A DNA stretch of 20,671 nt, from positions 1 to 20,671 of the forward strand of contig SLDF01000367.1 in assembly GCA_007125435.1 (NCBI GenBank), given 5' to 3'. Of the stretch, positions 1-6,883 are shown piece after piece (the first letter of the stretch is position 1; each line of letters opens with the position of its first letter). The notes beneath the pieces were generated by a model. The model ran no database searches. It was given only the letters and a program-made list of their open reading frames with translations, and was not told the DNA's origin. The position numbers and the translations under genes were made by a program. The stretch comes from Saprospiraceae bacterium. GTDB lineage: Bacteria > Bacteroidota > Bacteroidia > Chitinophagales > Saprospiraceae.

Positions 1-1
1 T

Positions 2-24
2 AAGCAAAACTTATTTTGCTTTTA
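2..24 (+). terminator. AT-rich hairpin at left edge, possible terminator
   Basis: A perfect 8-bp inverted repeat (aagcaaaa at 2-9, ttttgctt at 14-21) has a 4-base loop and is followed by a short T-rich run. It may end a plus-strand gene lying left of the window. The stem is AT-rich and the T tract is short, so this is a weak call. Confidence 0.3.
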
Positions 25-107
25 TGGATGGATATTTATTTTTATAATGTGAAAAGTGTGTATTGAGAAAAAATAATATAAGGACATTTTGCTACATCTT
101 ACATAGC

Positions 108-470
108 TCACATCCTGATCGCAAATGCTGAGCTACCAATGATTGTTCCAAGAAGATTTGCCAATAGATCTCCAATCTCAAAAGATCTGTAAGGCAAAAT
201 AATATGAAGCGCTTCCAGAGAAAAGGCCAAAAAGAGTCCGATAAGGATCATAACTACACTCAACCACGGATTGGAATAAATATCTATCTGTAGCCATATT
301 CTGAGAAAAATACAATAAGGCATAAAGAGGATGAAGTGAAGTATCTGATCCGGTCTCATGGTAATATGCACATACTCATCTGGCGCTATGTGAGGACCTA
401 GTGGAACCGTATGCAGCACAAAAAGAAATACGATGTAAATGAAGAAAATGTATTTGAATTGATTGTGCAC
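108..470 (-). CDS. VanZ-like family membrane protein
   Basis: A 120-residue protein with about four hydrophobic segments (roughly residues 8-25, 43-60, 68-88 and 100-118). It carries the polar residues typical of VanZ-like proteins: D41 and H45 in DQILHF, E86, R95 in LPYRSFE, and D101/N105 in GDLLANLLG. The family is named after the teicoplanin-resistance protein VanZ, but most members, and probably this one, are small integral membrane proteins of unknown function. The reading frame begins with GTG, and no nearby in-frame ATG would keep the first membrane segment. It stands alone, and a possible promoter lies upstream at 534-541. Family assignment is fairly sure; function is not known. Confidence 0.8.
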   Translation of the reverse strand: MHNQFKYIFFIYIVFLFVLHTVPLGPHIAPDEYVHITMRPDQILHFILFMPYCIFLRIWLQIDIYSNPWLSVVMILIGLFLAFSLEALHIILPYRSFEIGDLLANLLGTIIGSSAFAIRM

Positions 471-533
471 TTTTTATCAGTTTGTGGGTAAAGTATCTTA
501 TGGCTTTAAAATAAAAATGCGCCAAGCGATCTC

Positions 534-541
534 CAAATATA
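534..541 (-). promoter_or_regulatory. Possible -7 box for the VanZ-like gene
   Basis: The minus strand reads TATATTTG, matching the Bacteroidota -7 consensus TAnnTTTG, about 64 bases before the GTG start. No good TTTG-type -33 box sits at the expected distance, so this is only a candidate. Confidence 0.25.
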
Positions 542-659
542 TGCTTTATTTATGTAACAGTTTTTGCGCTTAATCTTTACCATTCATACATATCTGCGTG
601 AGGGATAGAAGCGATATGAGCAGATCTGGCATAGGTAGTGGAGCACTGGTGTGATGGCT

Positions 660-689
660 TGACTGAATGGTGCATGACTGAACGGTGCG
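660..689 (+). repeat. 15-bp tandem duplication
   Basis: Two adjacent 15-base units (660-674 and 675-689, both starting tgactgaa) differ at two positions. They sit inside the apex of the family 1 element, next to its left arm. Confidence 0.6.
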
Positions 690-724
690 CAGCAATTTGG
701 TTGACTAAATGTCAAGCAAATAGT

Positions 725-762
725 GAGGGAACTGAGCCGCCCCCGGCTCAGCGTCGAGCTAA
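725..762 (+). repeat. 38-bp GC hairpin repeat, unit 1
   Basis: This unit contains a perfect 7-bp stem, ctgagcc (732-738) and ggctcag (745-751), with a 6-base loop. A near-identical unit starts 66 bases downstream. The two differ mainly in the loop and in one base near each end, while the stem is unchanged. Confidence 0.7.
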
Positions 763-790
763 TCATCATCAAAAACGTCAATCTGATAAT

Positions 791-828
791 GAAGGAACTG
801 AGCCGCCTCTGGCTCAGCGTCGACCTAA
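791..828 (+). repeat. 38-bp GC hairpin repeat, unit 2
   Basis: Second copy of the unit at 725-762. The stem is ctgagcc (798-804) with ggctcag (811-817), and the loop is gcctct instead of gccccc. A reading frame spans both units, but its coding potential is an artefact of the repeat. Confidence 0.7.
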
Positions 829-1017
829 ATTATAAATAAAACTTGATCTAATAATAAACTTTAGAACAGCCACTAAAAGTAAAAGCCGCTCACACCAGTA
901 GCGACACTCTATGGCAAGACGTGTGAATACAAGCGAATAGCCCGACCCCGCACGCTAGTAAGGGGGCACGCTAAAAAAATGATCATAAATAGAGTAAATA
1001 AGATTGCAAGTGTGTGT

Positions 1018-1854
1018 TTAATAGACAGGACACAACTTTTGTACCGCCTGATCTATGAACCCTGGCAGTAACATTCTCTGAGTCAGTGCGATTTTTTCGG
1101 GATCGTAAAGCTGGCGGAGCATATTGTTGAATTTGAGCGGGCCAATCTCCTTGATGATGGCTTCGCGTTTTTTTGGCTCGTTGAAGTAGGATGCCATACC
1201 GGGAGCGTCGGCTTCGGGGTGAAACTGTGTGCCAATACACTCAGGACTAAACCTCATGGCCATGATACATCGCTCAAGCGGAACAAGCGGGCGAATCTTC
1301 TCTAATGCCAATATGGCGGCTCCCATGTCATTGATGACTTGATGGTCGGGCTGGACTACCTGCCAATCTCTGGAATCAACGGCAAAGAATGGATCAGGAA
1401 GACCTTCGAATAGTGTTTCCTTCATACCCTTCATGGTCTTGTGTACGGGGAATACGCCAAACGAATTGCCCTTGCGCCGCGTGACTTTGCCCACATTGAA
1501 TAAGCGACTGATGAGCTGAAAAGAGTAACAAATCAGGAAAATGTACTTTTTATCTGCGCCAGGCAATTGATTGTGCAGAAACAAGTCTCTGATCAAATCA
1601 AAATACATCTCCTCCCATGCTTCGCCTTCCCCTTCATAGGGGCTACCGGGTCCTCCGGAAGATATGTAAATATCGAAAGATGTATCCGGCAATTGCAAGT
1701 GCTGACGAGGATCGAAAACTTCATACGTCACCTTAAGGTCGGATTGGGTGATGTAGTTTTCTACGATCTCTTTGATACAGCGCATCCCCTGATTGGGATG
1801 GCCATTGTTCATGTCAATTACAGCTACTTTTATATCCGGTCTGTCCATGTTCAT
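1018..1854 (-). CDS. Class I glutamine amidotransferase-like protein (GATase1)
   Basis: A 278-residue soluble protein of the class I glutamine amidotransferase fold. Visible motifs are SGGPGSPY (residues 66-73, oxyanion region), a nucleophile elbow with C109 in LICYSFQL, and H212/E214 in TQFHPEAD, which together give the Cys-His-Glu triad. The elbow lacks the usual glycine on either side of the cysteine (GxCxG is common), so glutaminase activity should not be taken for granted. No synthetase domain is attached; such proteins normally pass ammonia to a partner or hydrolyse gamma-glutamyl bonds. The obvious candidate partner is the ATP-grasp protein encoded 65 bases upstream on the same strand. 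A terminator lies between the two, so this gene may have partly independent expression. Start ATG at 1854. Confidence 0.85.
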   Translation of the reverse strand: MNMDRPDIKVAVIDMNNGHPNQGMRCIKEIVENYITQSDLKVTYEVFDPRQHLQLPDTSFDIYISSGGPGSPYEGEGEAWEEMYFDLIRDLFLHNQLPGADKKYIFLICYSFQLISRLFNVGKVTRRKGNSFGVFPVHKTMKGMKETLFEGLPDPFFAVDSRDWQVVQPDHQVINDMGAAILALEKIRPLVPLERCIMAMRFSPECIGTQFHPEADAPGMASYFNEPKKREAIIKEIGPLKFNNMLRQLYDPEKIALTQRMLLPGFIDQAVQKLCPVY

Positions 1855-1874
1855 TGTCTCATTGGCTGCACAAT

Positions 1875-1902
1875 AAAAAACAGAGTCTTAAGTGACTCTG
1901 TT
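1875..1902 (-). terminator. Intrinsic terminator after the ATP-grasp gene
   Basis: A 9-bp inverted repeat (aacagagtc 1879-1887, gactctgtt 1894-1902, loop of 6) is followed on the minus strand by a run of six T (1880-1875). It sits 17 bases past the ATP-grasp stop codon and 20 bases before the amidotransferase start, so it should reduce read-through between the two genes. Confidence 0.75.
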
Positions 1903-1919
1903 CTTTAAATAAGCTAAAA

Positions 1920-3062
1920 TTATTTCTTTTTCGGCGTTGCTTTTTTTGCAGCTGGTTTAGGCGTGCTCTTAGCAGCAGGCTTTTTAGCGGCCGGCTTGGC
2001 GGTTGTTTTGGCAGCAGTTGTTTTTGTTGTTGTCTTTGCTGTAGTCGTTGCTTTTTTTGCAGGAGCCTTTCTTGGGGCTGCCGGTTTTTTAGCCGGTGTA
2101 CCTGCTAAATCAGCGACAGGTTTCTTAGCAACCGATGTTTTGATATAGTCGCCCCACGTCAAGTTGTCCTGGCCCGGTTTGTGTGCTTTAGCTCTTTCGA
2201 TGGCATATTTTGCAGCATGCTCGACTACCCACTCAAAGTTTTCTTCACCTACAGATGATGCCTCGGCATCCGGAGCAGGATTACAGAAATCGATGGCATA
2301 TGGAACGCCGTCTCTGAGGGCCAGCTCTACAGTATTAAAGTCATAACCTAAGGTGCCACAGATGTTGAGTACGATACCTTCAAGCTCTTTTAACTTAGCA
2401 GGACTTGGCTTGAAATCTGCAACGTATCTTAGGTGATGTGGGTTTCTTGGTTCATAAGGCATGACTTTGACATACTTATTACCTATGCAATAGCACCTGT
2501 AGTATTCTTCAAATACGATCTCTTCCTGTAGCATCATGACCAATTGACCCGTCTCACCATGCTTGATAAAAAAGTCTTCGGCATTGTGTACTTTGTATAC
2601 ACTCTTCCATCCACCGCCTGCAAAAGGCTTCATGTATGCCGGGAAGCCTATATAATTGAATATCGTATCCCAGTCAAATGGGAACTTTAAGTTTCTGAAT
2701 GATTTTTCTGAAGTATCATCCGGTCTTTCATTAGACGGTAAAAGCACTGTTTTTGGAACAGGTACGCCTACCTTAGTCATCAAGGCATTGTTAAAGAATT
2801 TTTCATCAGCACTCCACCAAAATGGATTATTGATAACGGCTGTACCACTGACCGCTGCATTTTTAAGCATACCTCTGTAAAATGGAACATCCTGAGATAT
2901 ACGATCAATGATGACCGTATAGTCTGAAGTTTCTCCTTGTACAACTTTGTCAATAGATACAAATTCTGCTGAGATACCAGCTTCTTTCTTGCTATTAACA
3001 CGGTCTACAAATGCTTTGGGAAAGCTTTCTTCCATGCCGAATAAAATGCCAATTTTTTTCAT
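1920..3062 (-). CDS. ATP-grasp ligase with lysine/alanine-rich histone-H1-like tail
   Basis: A 380-residue protein. Residues 1 to about 310 form an ATP-grasp ligase of RimK-like type. The nucleotide-binding part shows K145 in AYMKPFAGGG and a glycine-rich loop (GGGWKSV, 149-155). The hinge region is near LQEEIVFEEYY (178-188). The C-terminal metal-binding part is AIDFCNPAPD (256-265), with D258 and N261 as likely Mg ligands. Enzymes of this fold join a carboxylate to an amine through an acyl-phosphate; the substrate here is unknown. From about residue 323 the protein becomes a tail of roughly 58 residues made almost only of K, A, P and T (repeated AAKK, PAKK, TAKTT), like bacterial H1-type proteins. 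The next minus-strand gene is a glutamine amidotransferase-like protein, and a hydrolase gene lies divergently. Start ATG at 3062. Confidence 0.85.
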   Translation of the reverse strand: MKKIGILFGMEESFPKAFVDRVNSKKEAGISAEFVSIDKVVQGETSDYTVIIDRISQDVPFYRGMLKNAAVSGTAVINNPFWWSADEKFFNNALMTKVGVPVPKTVLLPSNERPDDTSEKSFRNLKFPFDWDTIFNYIGFPAYMKPFAGGGWKSVYKVHNAEDFFIKHGETGQLVMMLQEEIVFEEYYRCYCIGNKYVKVMPYEPRNPHHLRYVADFKPSPAKLKELEGIVLNICGTLGYDFNTVELALRDGVPYAIDFCNPAPDAEASSVGEENFEWVVEHAAKYAIERAKAHKPGQDNLTWGDYIKTSVAKKPVADLAGTPAKKPAAPRKAPAKKATTTAKTTTKTTAAKTTAKPAAKKPAAKSTPKPAAKKATPKKK

Positions 3063-3141
3063 AATGATACTTTTTACATTGTGGAGACCACCGAGGGTCT
3101 AGTATTTTGAGTTAGTGAGACTTTGATCCCAATTCAAGCCA

Positions 3142-3171
3142 CAAATATAAGGAATATCTAACGACGTGAAA
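3142..3171 (-). promoter_or_regulatory. Predicted promoter of the ATP-grasp gene
   Basis: The minus strand has TTTC (3171-3168), 18 bases, then TATATTTG (3149-3142), close to the Bacteroidota consensus TTTG / TAnnTTTG. Transcription would start near 3135, giving a leader of about 70 bases before the ATG at 3062. Confidence 0.5.
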
Positions 3172-3299
3172 GTGGATCATTTATTTATTTTGTGTAAAAA
3201 GTACAATTTCTCTGCATGAGTTCGATATTTGTAGGCTGCTTCTAAGATTCTTCGAAGTATACCGTTATTTCATTGCAATAGAAAAGAGATTAAGAGGAG

Positions 3300-4109
3300 A
3301 TGACTAATAATAACTTATACAGTGATCATGGTTTTCACGTCAAAACCAGGCGTATAGAATCAGAGCGGCTAAAAAGGTCTGTCAAGGTAGATACTTATCT
3401 ACCAAAGGGCAAGGATTTTAGATACAGAGCTTATCTGTTAATAAATGATGGGCAAGATCTTAAAAGAATGAATTTATTAAATATCCTGACAGGACTATAC
3501 GCTGAGAATTTGATACAGCCTATGGTAATTGTGGGCATACATGCCGGGAATCGCATCAGAGAGTACGGTACTTCAGGACAGCTCGATTACATGAATAGGG
3601 GAGACCTGGCCGATGACTACAACAAGTTCATCATTGAAGAACTGCTGCCTTTGGTGAGACAGTACGCTGTTGACAGATCTTATGACAAATTAGGCATTTG
3701 CGGTTTTTCACTTGGTGGTTTATCCGCTCTGGATATTGGCTGGAAGCATCCTCAGCTTTTCTCTATTGTGGGTGTGTTTTCCGGTTCGTTGTGGTGGCGA
3801 AGAAAAGCGTTTAATCCAAGATGGCCGGACAGTCACCGAATCATACATGAGACCATAAAAAGGCAGAAAGCCAGACCGGGGATGAAGTTTTGGTTTCAAT
3901 GTGGTACTGAAGATGAGACTGAGGATAGAAACGGGAATGGTATTATTGATGCCATTGATGACACCTTAGCCATGATAGATATTTTGAAGGGAAAAGGGTA
4001 TAATATGCCTGAGGATATGTATTATCATGAGATTCAAGGTGGGAAGCACGATGTAGCGACATGGGGTCAATCTATGCCACTTTTCTTGAAGTGGGCTTTC
4101 AAGCCATAA
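3300..4109 (+). CDS. Alpha/beta-hydrolase-fold esterase (enterochelin-esterase-like)
   Basis: A 269-residue protein with no signal peptide, related to the esterase family that includes enterochelin esterases and antigen 85 (PF00756). The nucleophile elbow is GFSLGG with S137. The likely acid is D205 in CGTEDE and the likely base is H250 in GGKHDVATW. Between acid and base is a calcium-loop-like stretch D209-x-N211-x-N213-G-x-x-D217 with D220. I believe it recurs in related Bacteroidota hydrolases, so it may be a family trait. AGGAG lies immediately before the ATG, unusually tight for a ribosome-binding site. It is transcribed away from the ATP-grasp and amidotransferase genes, and may hydrolyse a product or precursor of that ligase. 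Its substrate cannot be read from sequence. Confidence 0.82.
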   Translation: MTNNNLYSDHGFHVKTRRIESERLKRSVKVDTYLPKGKDFRYRAYLLINDGQDLKRMNLLNILTGLYAENLIQPMVIVGIHAGNRIREYGTSGQLDYMNRGDLADDYNKFIIEELLPLVRQYAVDRSYDKLGICGFSLGGLSALDIGWKHPQLFSIVGVFSGSLWWRRKAFNPRWPDSHRIIHETIKRQKARPGMKFWFQCGTEDETEDRNGNGIIDAIDDTLAMIDILKGKGYNMPEDMYYHEIQGGKHDVATWGQSMPLFLKWAFKP

Positions 4110-4157
4110 TTTTTCGTGCTAGAAATTACTGTAACTTATCAAATAGAATATTTACTA

Positions 4158-4165
4158 TATATTTG
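4158..4165 (+). promoter_or_regulatory. Possible -7 box for the AI-2E family gene
   Basis: TATATTTG matches TAnnTTTG and ends 8 bases before the ATG at 4174, implying a nearly leaderless transcript. The -33 position reads TTAT, a weak match. Confidence 0.3.
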
Positions 4166-4173
4166 TCTTCAAG

Positions 4174-5292
4174 ATGACAAAAAGTAAAGTCATAAGAATT
4201 GCATTAATAGCCGCATCTATATTGATAGCAGGCTATATTTTATATTGGCTGGGAGAGATTGTAGCCTATATACTAATTGCATGGGTGATATCTATGATCG
4301 GTACACCCATTATGAATTTCCTCGGAAAGCGATTAAAGTTTGGAAAGTTTCGCGCTAATAATGCCATCTGTGCCGTATTGACCCTTCTCATTATCTTATC
4401 TGTGTTTACCGGTATTGGATACATTTTTGTACCCATCATACTAGAACAGACTGCCAACCTGGCAAAAGTGGATATGGGGGCAATTGTAAGCGCATTGGAG
4501 GAGCCGATAGGCAGATTACAAGCGTATTTGTCAAAATTTGGTTTGATAGATCAAACCACCAGCACAGAGCAGCAGATTCAGGATGAATTAAGCAAAGTAT
4601 TTCAACCGACAAAAATCTCATCTTTTCTTGGGTCAATCATATCTGTGTTAACATCATTGGGTATAGGTCTTTTTTCTGTCATATTCATTTCTTTTTTTTT
4701 CCTGAAAGATCAAGGTTTATTCACTCTGATGTTGACCAATTTTACGCCAACAGCACATGAGAGTAAAGTGAAAGTAGCTGTAGACGAGATTACGGATTTA
4801 TTGAGCCGTTATTTTAGTGGAGTGCTTTTACAGATTACCATTATATCAGTGTATTTGAGTATTTTGTTGACATTGATAGGCGTCAAAAATGCGTTACTCA
4901 TTGCTGTGTTTGCAGCATTTATTAATGTGATCCCATATCTTGGACCTATCATCGGAGCGACATTTGGAGTGATACTGACCATTACGGCCAGTTTAGAATT
5001 GGACTTCTACAATGAGATGATGCCTTTATTGGTCAAGGTCGTAGCTTGTTTTGTTAGTATGCAGTTGTTGGATAACTTTATTTTACAACCCACAATTTTT
5101 TCAAATCGGGTAAGGGCGCATCCATTGGAGATTTTCTTGATCATAATGATCGGTGCCAAAGTAGCCGGTATAGTGGGCATGATTCTCGCCATACCTTCGT
5201 ATACGGTGATAAGAGTAATCGCTAGAACCTTCTTGAGTGAGTTTGAAGTCATACAAAAAGTAGCAGTCGGCCTCAAAAAGGAGAAGGCATGA
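4174..5292 (+). CDS. AI-2E family transporter (PF01594 permease)
   Basis: A 372-residue integral membrane protein with the layout of the AI-2E/PerM permease family. Paired N-terminal helices (about 7-46) and a helix near 63-88 are followed by a soluble amphipathic stretch (about 92-150). A second membrane block starts at about 155 and includes the family motif INVIPYLGPIIG. The name comes from the E. coli AI-2 exporter TqsA; other members act as sodium/proton antiporters, so the substrate is uncertain. Length matches the family (about 350-380). The stop codon TGA (5290-5292) is directly adjacent to the stop codon of the opposite-strand gene at 5293, leaving no room for a terminator between them. 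Confidence 0.88.
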   Translation: MTKSKVIRIALIAASILIAGYILYWLGEIVAYILIAWVISMIGTPIMNFLGKRLKFGKFRANNAICAVLTLLIILSVFTGIGYIFVPIILEQTANLAKVDMGAIVSALEEPIGRLQAYLSKFGLIDQTTSTEQQIQDELSKVFQPTKISSFLGSIISVLTSLGIGLFSVIFISFFFLKDQGLFTLMLTNFTPTAHESKVKVAVDEITDLLSRYFSGVLLQITIISVYLSILLTLIGVKNALLIAVFAAFINVIPYLGPIIGATFGVILTITASLELDFYNEMMPLLVKVVACFVSMQLLDNFILQPTIFSNRVRAHPLEIFLIIMIGAKVAGIVGMILAIPSYTVIRVIARTFLSEFEVIQKVAVGLKKEKA

Positions 5293-5550
5293 CTACTTTT
5301 TATTCATAGATATGGCTTTTTGACGACTGCATTTAAACCGATTGACCTGCCCACTTCTGAGTTGTCGATGCTTGGTTGACCGCCCCTGTACCCGTTTTCG
5401 CCATCTTTTAAAAGATTTAGGACTCAAGTTTTGCCGCATAATTGTAATGACTTCTTTTTCGTTGAGCCCAAACTGAAACTCAATGGCTTCAAAGGGCGTC
5501 CTATCCTCCCAGGCCATCTCTATGATTCTATCTATGTCCTTTAGATCCAT
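5293..5550 (-). CDS. DUF2805 / TIGR03643 family protein
   Basis: A small basic protein of about 85 residues, matching a family found widely in Bacteroidota and other marine bacteria. Recognisable blocks are an N-terminal helix with MAWEDRTPFEAIE, then FGLNEKEVI, then FKRWRKRV followed by GRSTKH. The helical first half and strongly basic second half suggest nucleic-acid binding, but no function is established that I know of. I chose ATG at 5550. A TTG 18 bases upstream (5568) is in frame and would add six residues, but family members I recall start at the MDLKDIDRI-like block. It is convergent with the AI-2E family gene with no gap between the stop codons. Confidence 0.82.
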   Translation of the reverse strand: MDLKDIDRIIEMAWEDRTPFEAIEFQFGLNEKEVITIMRQNLSPKSFKRWRKRVQGRSTKHRQLRSGQVNRFKCSRQKAISMNKK

Positions 5551-5648
5551 ATTCGTTATACGCCTCAAAGCGTCAAATTGTTCACAGGTAAAAAACTTTT
5601 TCAGCTAATCCTCTATTTGCTTTGTCAGTACCTTGAGTAATTATTGAC

Positions 5649-5658
5649 CACAATTGTG
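5649..5658. promoter_or_regulatory. Perfect 10-bp palindrome, possible operator
   Basis: The perfect palindrome cacaattgtg lies in the 248-base gap between the divergent DUF2805 and ketoacyl synthase genes, about 100 bases from the former start and 140 from the latter. A 10-bp palindrome alone is weak evidence. Nothing else clear is seen in this gap. Confidence 0.2.
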
Positions 5659-5798
5659 AGCTTAGCAGAAAAAGCAATAGAGAGTTTAATAACACCCTCT
5701 CGATGACAGTCATTACCAAAAAAATCAAGGGGTTTTAAGGGGCATTTATAGGATTTGAATTATTTTTAGCCAATCCAATCACTAAGAATACGAAGAAA

Positions 5799-6857
5799 AT
5801 GAATAGAACTAGAATTGCAGGAATAGGGCATTATGTCCCTGAAAAAAGAGTGACGAATGATGACCTGTCCAAGCTTATGACGACGAATGATGAATGGATC
5901 ACCGAGCGCACCGGTATTAAAGAAAGACGATACGGGAAGAAGCACGAGGAAACAACAGCAACAATGGGCGCCAAGGCTACAAGACTTGCCGCAGAAAGGG
6001 CAGGGATAGAACTGGAAGAGATCGATTTCATCGTCTTTGCTACATTGAGTCCTGATTTTTACTTTCCCGGTAGTGGTGTATTGATGCAGCGGGAGCTAGG
6101 CATTACCCATAAAGAAGTCGCTTGTCTTGATGTTAGGAATCAATGCTCAGGTTTTGTTTACGGTTTATCAGTAGCGGACCAATTTATTAAGACGGGCATG
6201 TATAAGAATATAGCTGTTGTCGGCAGTGAGATGCACTCTATGGGACTTGATTACTCAGATAATGGAAGGCATGTGACTGTTATTTTTGGCGATGGAGCCG
6301 GAGCTGTTATTTTGCAGCCGGATACGCGTCCTGATGCGGGTATACTGACCACTAAGATCCATTCTGATGGCACCCATGCTGAGCAATTGGCAATGATCAA
6401 CCCCGGCTGTCATGGTGGCTACCATGGTGACAAAGAAAAATACAACTACCCGGACCCTTCGACATACGGTGGCATATTCTTCACACCGGAGATGCACGAT
6501 GAAAATATGCTTTATCCAGATATGAATGGACAGTTTGTTTTTAAGATGGCTGTCCAAAAGTTTCCGGAGGTTATTATGGAGGCACTTGCAGATGTTGGTC
6601 TTGACAAATCAGATATTGACATGTTGATTCCTCATCAGGCCAACCTGAGAATTAGCCAGTTTGTACAGAAAAAGCTAGGCTTATCAGACGATCAAGTGTA
6701 CAATAATATCCAGCGATATGGCAATACGACAGCCGCTTCCATACCGATAGCACTATCGGAGGCATGGCAGGAGGGCAAGATCAAAGACAATGACCTTGTT
6801 TGTCTGGCTGCTTTTGGCTCCGGATTCACATGGGGCTCGGCACTTATACGCTGGTAG
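5799..6857 (+). CDS. 3-oxoacyl-ACP synthase III family protein (KAS III, FabH-like)
   Basis: A 352-residue thiolase-fold enzyme. The Cys-His-Asn triad of KAS III is present: C116 in RNQCSGF, H279 in IPHQAN, and N309 in YGNTTAAS, with GDGAGAV at 164-170. FabH enzymes condense a starter acyl-CoA with malonyl-ACP to begin fatty-acid synthesis; relatives make olefins, quinolones or other acyl products. This one is longer than typical FabH (about 315-335 residues) because of an extra segment near 204-242, rich in Y, H, G and P, before the last catalytic half. No fatty-acid synthesis genes (plsX, fabD, acpP) lie beside it, so I would not call it the housekeeping fabH. Start ATG at 5799. It is convergent with the hydrolase-OsmC gene, 26 bases away. 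Confidence 0.85.
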   Translation: MNRTRIAGIGHYVPEKRVTNDDLSKLMTTNDEWITERTGIKERRYGKKHEETTATMGAKATRLAAERAGIELEEIDFIVFATLSPDFYFPGSGVLMQRELGITHKEVACLDVRNQCSGFVYGLSVADQFIKTGMYKNIAVVGSEMHSMGLDYSDNGRHVTVIFGDGAGAVILQPDTRPDAGILTTKIHSDGTHAEQLAMINPGCHGGYHGDKEKYNYPDPSTYGGIFFTPEMHDENMLYPDMNGQFVFKMAVQKFPEVIMEALADVGLDKSDIDMLIPHQANLRISQFVQKKLGLSDDQVYNNIQRYGNTTAASIPIALSEAWQEGKIKDNDLVCLAAFGSGFTWGSALIRW

Positions 6858-6883
6858 GGTGCGGTAAGTTGCAGATTGGGCGC

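Larger units (their letters stand above)
598..972 (+). repeat. Family 1 dispersed element, copy 1: conserved ends around a long hairpin with nested repeats
   Basis: The gene-free stretch 471-1017 is mostly this element. The left conserved block is gagggatagaagcg (599-612) and the right block is agcgaatagcccgacc (932-947), followed by a C-run/G-run pair (946-966). Between them lies a long imperfect inverted repeat: 645-654 is perfectly complementary to 890-899, 656-660 pairs with 883-887, and 628-634 largely pairs with 909-915. The apex carries a 15-bp tandem pair (660-689) and two GC hairpin repeats (725-828). A second copy with the same end blocks but unrelated arms lies at 13911-14080 on the other strand. 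The pattern resembles intergenic repeats I recall from other Bacteroidota, whose function is unknown. No plausible gene lies inside. Confidence 0.7.

Noticed and set aside
638..835. 65-codon plus-strand frame in the left repeat region
   Set aside because: It runs through the two GC hairpin units and the tandem repeat; the apparent protein repeat (GTEPP..AQRR) comes from the DNA repeat.
598..972. CRISPR array from the repeated hairpin units
   Set aside because: There are only two 38-bp units with one spacer-like gap and no cas genes; they fit nested dispersed repeats better.
1963..2148. Hydrophobic 61-codon plus-strand frame
   Set aside because: It is the antisense shadow of the lysine/alanine-rich ATP-grasp tail; K/A/T codons read in reverse give A, V, F and L.
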